Part shown: one piece after another, positions 57,908-64,000 of the stretch
Numbering within the stretch: position 1 is the first letter of the stretch
How the letters are laid out: every line of letters starts with the position of its first letter
DNA from: Ceratocystis colombiana
Taxonomy: Eukaryota > Ascomycota > Sordariomycetes > Microascales > Ceratocystidaceae
Length of the DNA: 64,000 bases
Direction of reading: 5' to 3'
Assembly (NCBI GenBank): GCA_026419805.1
Contig: JAOSLS010000129.1
Coordinates: forward strand, 1 to 64,000
The notes under the pieces: model-generated
The model's input: only the letters and a program-made list of their open reading frames with translations
The model's database searches: none
Told to the model about the DNA's origin: nothing
Made by a program: the position numbers and the translations under genes

Positions 57908-60562
57908 ATGTCGACTCACGGCCCCCGTACCGTGTACCACGATATGGCAGCCAAACAACATCACCATCACCATCACCACCAAACCCCTTCTATTTACGCC
58001 TTGCCGCTTTCTCAGTTCACTACCTCTTCCATGTCCCACCAAACCCATCTCCACTCGCAGGCCCAGCTGCACGGCCATCCGCACTCGTCCAATTCTAATA
58101 TGATGTACTCGTTCCTTCCCGCTGACACACCATCATCTGCTATGGCTCCGCTTGCCCGGCCCGCTCAGACCCCCGTTGGCTCATCTCCCACTTCCTCTGG
58201 AGCTTCGGCTAGTCCCTCAAGTATGACTACCCCTGCCTACGGAATAGGTGTTCCACCAACCTCCAACATGGCAATTGACATAGGAATGAACATAGGGATC
58301 TCAGAGCAGCCTTTGTCCACTTCGCCTTCTTCTATGTCTCAACCTGCGCCTTTGCCGTCATCACAGCCTGTATCCCAGCCCACCTCAAGTCTTCAGCGCG
58401 CATCAAGACCCTGTGACACCTGCCGTGTGCGTAAGACTAGATGTGTCCGCCAAAATAATGCCTCCCAATGCATTCTCTGTGCTTTTCACAACAAGCAGTG
58501 CACTTATTTGCGTGGCCCACCTCCCCGTGGCTCAGCAACGACTGTCACTAGACACAAGAACAAGGAAAAGACTCGGGCTGCTAAGGGCCAGGCCAAGGCC
58601 CCGCAAGCTAGCGCTTGCGTTTCTCCTACCCGGGTGGCTGTCACTTCTGCTTCGCCTTCCGCTTCGCCAACTACCCCAGCTCTAACCGTAGCTTCAACTG
58701 CCCCATCTAATGAGAGCACGGCCAGTCAGGACACTAGCAGCTCTGAGTCTGAACTTGCCATCCACTCCGAAGCCAGTAGCAAGACTAATACCAATGCCAA
58801 CTCTAATGCCAACGAAGTCTTTGACTTGGATTCACCAAGCGTTACTGGAAGTCCGGAGGGCAATGTTAATGAGTCTGACTATGATAGATATATGTCAATC
58901 CTCAAGGGAGAATATCGCTCTAGTCCTTCAAGCCCTGAGAGCCTCCAAAGCCCTCAAAGCATGCCCTCTGATTCTGCCTCTAATACTCAAGACTCACCCC
59001 TGAGCTCGGACTATTCCAGTCCAAAGCTCATCCCACTTTTGAGTGGTACCTTGGGACTCAGTCTGGCTACCCATCCCGAGTATATCGGTCCTACTAGCCA
59101 CCGTGAACCTGTTCTTCTAGACCTACAGCGCTACGATATCAACTCCCCTACCGACTCTCCCACTGGCTCTGACCCTTCGCCTGCCTCGTCTAACTCTGCG
59201 CCGGCTCCAGTGGCTCGTCGCATCAATGACCGCACAATGTTTTTGATCTATCCCGACGATAACTTGGCTTCTGAGGGACAACGCATCGCACATTGTGATG
59301 CCGTTGAAGCGTGCGTGCGACCTTTGGGCAAGGCTCTTGTGGACTTGTACTTCCGTATTGTTCATCCCAGCTATCCTATCCTGCATAAAAAGTCTTTCCT
59401 CCCAGAATATGCCATCTCGCACCGCTGCTTTACGCCTTCACTGCTGGCCGCTGTCTACTTGATTGCTCTGGACTATCAGCTTTATGACCCAAATATGGCT
59501 AGTGGCATTATCCAGCTAGAAAATCCCAATGGGCCTGCTGATTTAGAGGCTCTTGTAGAGCGTACCTTGGTTGAAGATCTAAAGCGACCCAAGATCAGTA
59601 CTCTGCAGGCTGGCCTTTTGCTGCTGCAACGCCATCGCCCCAATGGTGTTTCATCTAACTGGATGTTTACGGCGCAAATTGTAGCTCTGGCCCAAGGATT
59701 AGGGTTACATGTAGACTGCAGTGCTTGGGAAATCCCCGAGTGGGAAAAGGGTCTCCGTCGACGTCTTGGCTGGGCTCTCTATCTTCAAGACCGTTGGGGC
59801 GTCTTTTCACACGGCCGCCTCCGCCTTCTCAGTGATCAGGATTGGGATTTACAGCCGTGTAGTTCTACTGACTTTCCCGAGTCATCTGCGATTGATGAAG
59901 ACCCTGCAGCCGATGGTAACATTGAAGTGGACTCCGGACGACAACAATTCATCAAGCAAGCTGAGTTGGCAGGAATTTTGAACCAAGTCATGGGCTTATT
60001 CTACACATCATCGGCTACTAAGCCTGGAGGCTCCCTTGATCGTATGGGTGTAGTGCAGGCCGTGGAAATGGCACGGCCGGTTATGGTCCGTCTACGCGAG
60101 TGGCGCAACTCTTTGCCTGCAAAGCTGCAGCTTGACTGTATTGAAGATCGCAAGCTTTCCGCCAATGGATCGCTGCACCTCGCTCTAGCTGCTACCGAAG
60201 CCGCCTTACACCGTGCACTAGTCCGATTGCTCACGTCAACGTCGCCTCCAGATCTTGTTAACGCCGTTCGTAGTGCAGCTACAAACCGAGTACTAGGCGC
60301 CATTAACCTCTTGAAATCCTTGCGGCCCGAGCATCTTGGTGCATTCTGGAATGGCGCATCAGCACACCAAGTGGCCATTATTGGCAGCTTAGCTGGCTTG
60401 CTGTGGGCTACCAGCGTGGACGAGGCGGAAATTCAGTGGCGCAAGAGCATGATGATGGAACTGCGATGGGTTCTAAGAGTACGAGGGCAGACAAATGGGT
60501 TTATCCGCGAGGCCCTGCGAGTGCTAGAGAAGGATTTGGGACATGTGGGGGATAAGATGTGA
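57908..60562 (+). CDS. tamA: Zn2Cys6 transcription factor, TamA/Dal81-like
   Basis: Single exon, 884 aa, starting at the first ATG of the frame (MSTHGPRTVYHDM); the frame is open upstream but without ATG. The N-terminus has a His7 run and Ser/Pro/Thr-rich disorder. The zinc cluster begins at Cys169 with spacing C-X2-C-X6-C-X8-C-X2-C-X6-C (PCDTCRVRKTRC ... SQCILCAFHNKQC). After a Ser-rich linker comes LSGTLGLSLATHPEYIGPTS. The fungal transcription-factor middle domain follows (about 476-800: LVDLYFRIVHPSYPILHKKS, LGLHVDCSAWEIPEWEKGLR, RRLGWALYLQDRWGVFSHGR). This arrangement matches TamA of Aspergillus and yeast Dal81/Uga35, co-activators of nitrogen catabolic and GABA genes; the assignment is from recalled family pattern. 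It ends with RPEHLGAFWNGASAHQVAII and a LLWATS motif. Confidence 0.9.
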   Translation: MSTHGPRTVYHDMAAKQHHHHHHHQTPSIYALPLSQFTTSSMSHQTHLHSQAQLHGHPHSSNSNMMYSFLPADTPSSAMAPLARPAQTPVGSSPTSSGASASPSSMTTPAYGIGVPPTSNMAIDIGMNIGISEQPLSTSPSSMSQPAPLPSSQPVSQPTSSLQRASRPCDTCRVRKTRCVRQNNASQCILCAFHNKQCTYLRGPPPRGSATTVTRHKNKEKTRAAKGQAKAPQASACVSPTRVAVTSASPSASPTTPALTVASTAPSNESTASQDTSSSESELAIHSEASSKTNTNANSNANEVFDLDSPSVTGSPEGNVNESDYDRYMSILKGEYRSSPSSPESLQSPQSMPSDSASNTQDSPLSSDYSSPKLIPLLSGTLGLSLATHPEYIGPTSHREPVLLDLQRYDINSPTDSPTGSDPSPASSNSAPAPVARRINDRTMFLIYPDDNLASEGQRIAHCDAVEACVRPLGKALVDLYFRIVHPSYPILHKKSFLPEYAISHRCFTPSLLAAVYLIALDYQLYDPNMASGIIQLENPNGPADLEALVERTLVEDLKRPKISTLQAGLLLLQRHRPNGVSSNWMFTAQIVALAQGLGLHVDCSAWEIPEWEKGLRRRLGWALYLQDRWGVFSHGRLRLLSDQDWDLQPCSSTDFPESSAIDEDPAADGNIEVDSGRQQFIKQAELAGILNQVMGLFYTSSATKPGGSLDRMGVVQAVEMARPVMVRLREWRNSLPAKLQLDCIEDRKLSANGSLHLALAATEAALHRALVRLLTSTSPPDLVNAVRSAATNRVLGAINLLKSLRPEHLGAFWNGASAHQVAIIGSLAGLLWATSVDEAEIQWRKSMMMELRWVLRVRGQTNGFIREALRVLEKDLGHVGDKM

Positions 60563-61321
60563 GAGGAATAGAGGGGTGAAGGAAGGGCGGTGAGGTGAGT
60601 GAGAAAGCGAGATTGATCGAGTAAGTGAATGAGCGAATAGGGGATTATTAAAACACGCATGCTGATACAAAAGAAAAAAAGGCAAAAAGCAAGAAAAGAA
60701 GAAAAAAAAAAGGGTGAAAGGGTGAGTTTTGTTTTGTTCTGTTTCCAAGAGACTAGCAATCGAAACAGGCAAAGAATCTGATTGTTAGCCTGTTGCATGT
60801 TTTGTTTTAGTCTTTATATATATAACGAGCTTTGTCTTGATTTGCAGCCAAAACCTGAGGCTCAACCAAGCCCTGCCTCAACTTAGAATCCCTCATCCAT
60901 CCTGACCGATGTTACCCGAAATACCTAGACTTGGGCACAAATTAAATTTCCTAAGGCACAAAGAAAGGCAAAAAAGGAGAGAGAAGCGAGGAGTAAAGAA
61001 CTAATAACGGTAAAGACTGAAGAAGAGCCAAGCAAAATCGCGAGAGCACACACACAATGCGACATAAAAGCGACACTACGCCCATCTAGCTCCAAATTTC
61101 ATGCATCAGCGCCAGATGATTAGAACGCGATAAATGTTAGGGTTACATTTTTTAACCCGCTTATAGCCTTTGAGGAAAGCCTTTGGGCTTATATAAACTG
61201 TGACGATCGCTACGTTCTTTTTTCTTCCTTTCTTTTTTCTTGTATATGTTTTTTCCTATTTTAGCACCAATATCCTCTTTATCTTTATTCTCCCCTCTGT
61301 TTCGGTTTTCAGCATCTAACA
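60563..61321. other. Intergenic region between tamA-like and Mpv17 genes
   Basis: 759 bp. A-rich 3' flank of the Zn2Cys6 gene, then the promoter of the Mpv17-family gene with a TATA box. No gene seen. Confidence 0.6.
61190..61196 (+). promoter_or_regulatory. TATA box of the Mpv17-family gene
   Basis: TATATAAAC, 126 bp upstream of the ATG, followed by a CT-rich tract (61217-61310) of the kind where fungal transcription starts. Confidence 0.6.
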
Positions 61322-62682
61322 ATGGCGACGCTGCTGTTTCGTCACGGCTTGCGACCGTTACGCCTAGCTATACGGCCACTGCACCAACAGCAGCCGCACC
61401 AGCCACACACATATCCACCACCATCACAGCTACACCTCTCGCTTCACAGCCAGATCCAGGCCCATTTGCAAGCGCATTTGCAGACGTGGGCGCTCCAGGT
61501 CCGTTGCCAAAGCACAAGCACAGCTTCAAGCGCGAATGTACGTGGACAGGCACAGGACGTAGCAGGGCAGAAGACCGCACGATCCACACGGCAACAGCAG
61601 CAACAGCAACAGCAGCATCAGCAATGCGAAGCGGAACTAGATACGGATCTGGACGCGCGCTCATCAGCATCTGCCAAGACGGTTCAAGCACAGGTGGTGA
61701 ACGCGTCGGCTGCAAAATCAGATGTGTCTCCAGCCCCATCATCATCAACACCATCAGCATCTGCCCCAGAAACAGCTCAGGTCCAGGATAAGCCGCCAAT
61801 CACACCAGCCACAGATGTTGTACGCTTTCCAATCCTCCAACGCCTGGGTCCGTTGACAGAGGTGGTTAAGGCATACGGCCGGCAGCAGCGCAAACGGCCG
61901 TGGACGACGCAGCTGTGGACGGCGCTGGTCATTTACTTTTGCGCGGACGTCCTGGCGCAGAGCATTGGTGGCCAGCAGTATGACCCAGTACGGACGGGTC
62001 GCAACCTTATTATTGGCTTTTGCATGGCAATTCCTAGCTATGAATGGTAAGAAAACGCGAAGTGGCCTCCCTATTCCCTACTAGTATGATCGAGGCAGCT
62101 AGCTGCCTTATGTAGTGCTATTATCCCTTGTATCCTTGTTCAGACCTATTTTTATATTATGTTAAATGTTGGGAAACGTGGTTTGTTAACACCCCCTATA
62201 GGCTTATATTTCTTGGGAATCACTTCAACTATCGCTCACGCCTGGTCTCACTAGCTGTCAAGGTTTTTATCGCACAGGCTTTCTTCACGCCATTTTTCAA
62301 CACCTACTTTTTCAGCATGCAGGCGCTACTTTCTGGCGCATCATGGTCCGATATCGTAGCACACGTCAAGGCTACTGTGCCGACCAGCTGTCTCAACTCA
62401 TGCAAAGTTTGGCCGACTGTGACGGCCTTTAGCTTTGCATTTTTGGCTCCCGAATACCGCAACGTCTTCAACGGCCTGGTGGCTATCTTCTGGCAGGCGT
62501 ATTTGTCGTTCTTGAACCGCTCAGCCCAAGAGGATGTTGAAAAGGCCGAAGCCGGCCTGTGTGATAAGACACTGAGAGTGGCCAATGTGGATCCTCTCGT
62601 CACTAAGAATGGACCCACTCAAGCTGACCTTGTTGATAAGCTGGCCGAGGAGCTCACTGAGGAAGACGTAGAAGCCGCCTAA
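61322..62682 (+). CDS. Mpv17/PMP22-family membrane protein
   Basis: Exons 61322-62046 and 62202-62682, giving 401 aa. The 155-bp intron has donor GTAAGA, a GTTAAC branch-like site and acceptor TATAG, and splicing restores PSYEWLIFLGNHFNY. The N-terminus (MATLLFRHGLRPLRLAIRPL) is Arg-rich and acid-free, like a mitochondrial presequence. Then come about 140 low-complexity residues, including a Gln run encoded by mixed CAG/CAA. The Mpv17 core begins near 190: LWTALVIYFCADVLAQSIGG, YDPVRTGRNLIIGF, VSLAVKVFIAQAFFTPFFNT and the family signature CKVWPTVTAFSFAFLAPEYR ... WQAYLSFLN. Such proteins are four-span inner mitochondrial or peroxisomal channel-like proteins (Sym1, Mpv17). Most relatives are about 180-300 aa, so this one is long at the N-terminus. 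The transported substrate is unknown. Confidence 0.9.
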
Positions 62683-63121
62683 TAGAGTAGGTAGGACTTG
62701 TTGTATTTTGTCTTTTATTTGTTCTCTCATTTATTATTTTTCTTTTTTTTTTTTTTAATATAGCTATAGATAGATTTCTCTTCATTTCATTTCAAGCCCG
62801 TTAACTTGTGGCACAAGAACAGCACTTCACCCAATCAGCGTACAAGCTTTTCAAAGAGCTACACTAAAATGGAAAGCAGTTAAAATTCAACCGCATGACT
62901 CCACATTTCCCCTCCCCCACCACGAATTTAAATTTGAAAAGTTCTAACGACGTCACTTTTGACTAGGACGTTGTCCATGGCACTTTCTGTGATGATTTAT
63001 CAAGAAACATTTCTTCCCACTCTCTATTATTGCTGTTTATACCTACATATCGCCTGCTAAATACGCACACTCACACAGCCATTACGCACACTTCTCGTTC
63101 TCAATCCCGACTATCTTCACC
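62683..63121. other. Intergenic region between Mpv17 gene and dph2
   Basis: 439 bp with a T17-like tract near 62740 in the presumed 3' UTR. The remainder must hold the dph2 promoter; no TATA box is obvious. Confidence 0.6.
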
Positions 63122-64000
63122 ATGGCTACCAGTCTTTCGGCAGCCCCTGTGTTGTCAACTCCCTCTGAGCATGTCTTTGAGGACCCCACACCGGCAGCTC
63201 GCGCCGACCCGAGTCTGCAGCGAAGCGCCAACTCATCCATCCGCGACACCTACGAAGTCGGCCGCTCGGCCGCTGAGGTCGTTGCCGGTGGCTGGGCTCG
63301 TATCGGCCTGCAATTCCCGGATCACATGCTCTGCGATGCACCGGCGGTTGTGCAGGAGCTCGAGGCAGAGATAGCCACGCTGCGCAGCCAGAAGCAAGAC
63401 AATAGCGACAAGTCCGAAACACACAAACAGCCGCGGATATACGTCTTGGCTGACACCTCATACAGTGCCTGCTGTGTCGACGAGATTGCAGCCGAGCATG
63501 TCAATGCAGAAGTTGTCATACACTATGGCCGGTCATGCCTAAGTCCCACATCACGGCTGCCAGTAATACATGTCTTCACGCGGTATCTACTGAATCTAGA
63601 CAATGCAGTAGCTGCCTTTGAGGCAGTGTTCCCTGAGAAAGACAGCAAGGTTGTGATGACAGCCGACGTTATGTTTCAAGACCATGTGGCTCCGCTAACT
63701 GCGTTACTACGTACGAGAGGATACACGACATTGCTTGAAACAGTAGTGGTGCACGAACCCACCGCGACAATTCCTAATCGTTCTATTATTACCGACGAGG
63801 CTAGTGAGCCATGTGGTTTGGATGCCGAAACACTCAAGAGCTACGCGTTATTCCACATCTCTGAGCCTCCGACTGCCGTGTTACTAGCGCTTGTCTCGCG
63901 CTTCCGCTCACTGCACGTGCTACCGACGGCCACACAGGCGACGGCCCAAGACCCGACATATACCACGCACATGCTACTACAAAGGCGGTTTGCGCGCGTG
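63122..64000 (+). CDS. dph2: Diphthamide biosynthesis protein Dph2 (5' part, cut by window edge)
   Basis: The frame is open from the ATG (CACCATGG context) to the window end: 293 codons, no intron seen so far. Dph2 pairs with Dph1 in the cytosolic [4Fe-4S] radical enzyme that moves a 3-amino-3-carboxypropyl group from S-adenosylmethionine to a histidine of elongation factor 2, the first step of diphthamide synthesis. Diagnostic blocks are ARIGLQFPDHML (about 59-70), YVLADTSYSACCVDEIAAEH (about 107-126, with Cys117-Cys118), VVIHYGRSCLSPTSRLPVIH (about 131-150, Cys139) and SYALFHISEPPTAVLLAL. The cysteines lie where the family binds or neighbours its cluster. Yeast Dph2 is about 530 aa, so roughly the second half lies outside the window. 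Confidence 0.94.
   Translation, partial: MATSLSAAPVLSTPSEHVFEDPTPAARADPSLQRSANSSIRDTYEVGRSAAEVVAGGWARIGLQFPDHMLCDAPAVVQELEAEIATLRSQKQDNSDKSETHKQPRIYVLADTSYSACCVDEIAAEHVNAEVVIHYGRSCLSPTSRLPVIHVFTRYLLNLDNAVAAFEAVFPEKDSKVVMTADVMFQDHVAPLTALLRTRGYTTLLETVVVHEPTATIPNRSIITDEASEPCGLDAETLKSYALFHISEPPTAVLLALVSRFRSLHVLPTATQATAQDPTYTTHMLLQRRFARV

Overview
This window looks like a piece of a filamentous ascomycete nuclear chromosome (Pezizomycotina; class not determined). The evidence is short introns of 65 to 155 bp with GTATGT/GTGAGT/GTAAGT donors, CTAAC/CTGAC-type branch sites and YAG acceptors, together with fungal families: Clf1, Prp31, Npr3, Sft2, a TamA/Dal81-like Zn2Cys6 activator, a fungal F-box protein and a DUF3824-like protein. 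I see no prokaryotic, plasmid or viral features and no intact transposon. I rebuilt 14 protein genes from the sequence, using reading frame, splice sites and family similarity recalled from memory; none has been checked by a database search.

Layout: 1-6269 has no supportable gene. At 6270-10853 lie the divergent spliceosome genes prp31 (-) and clf1 (+). clf1 converges on a DUF3824-like glycine-zipper protein (11045-12715, -). After a 3.4-kb gap come a La-motif RNA-binding protein (16111-18454, -) and sft2 (22598-23483, -). A pyrimidine-rich stretch of several kb leads to a bHLH factor (28050-29537, +), which converges on npr3 (30441-33157, -). npr3 is divergent from an ethanolamine/choline kinase gene (34502-35988, +). 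From 35989 to 49389 there is a 13.4-kb stretch without recognisable genes, rich in microsatellites and in very long G or C homopolymers. It is followed by an F-box gene (49390-51406, +), gpi14 (52024-53513, -), a TRAX gene (54037-54974, +), an AT-richer gap, a tamA-like gene (57908-60562, +), an Mpv17/PMP22 gene (61322-62682, +) and the 5' part of dph2 (63122 to the window edge, +).

The genes are mostly housekeeping: splicing, ER-Golgi trafficking, GPI-anchor and phospholipid head-group synthesis, diphthamide synthesis, small-RNA processing and nitrogen/TORC1 signalling. They form no evident biosynthetic cluster or defence island. Two pathway echoes stand out: a head-to-head pair of spliceosome genes, and two nitrogen-signalling regulators (npr3, tamA-like) about 25 kb apart. 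I found no convincing new multi-gene system. The most unusual feature is the intergenic and intronic DNA itself. It is dense in poly-G/poly-C tracts (up to 36 nt) that appear in at least two introns but in none of the coding exons I inspected.
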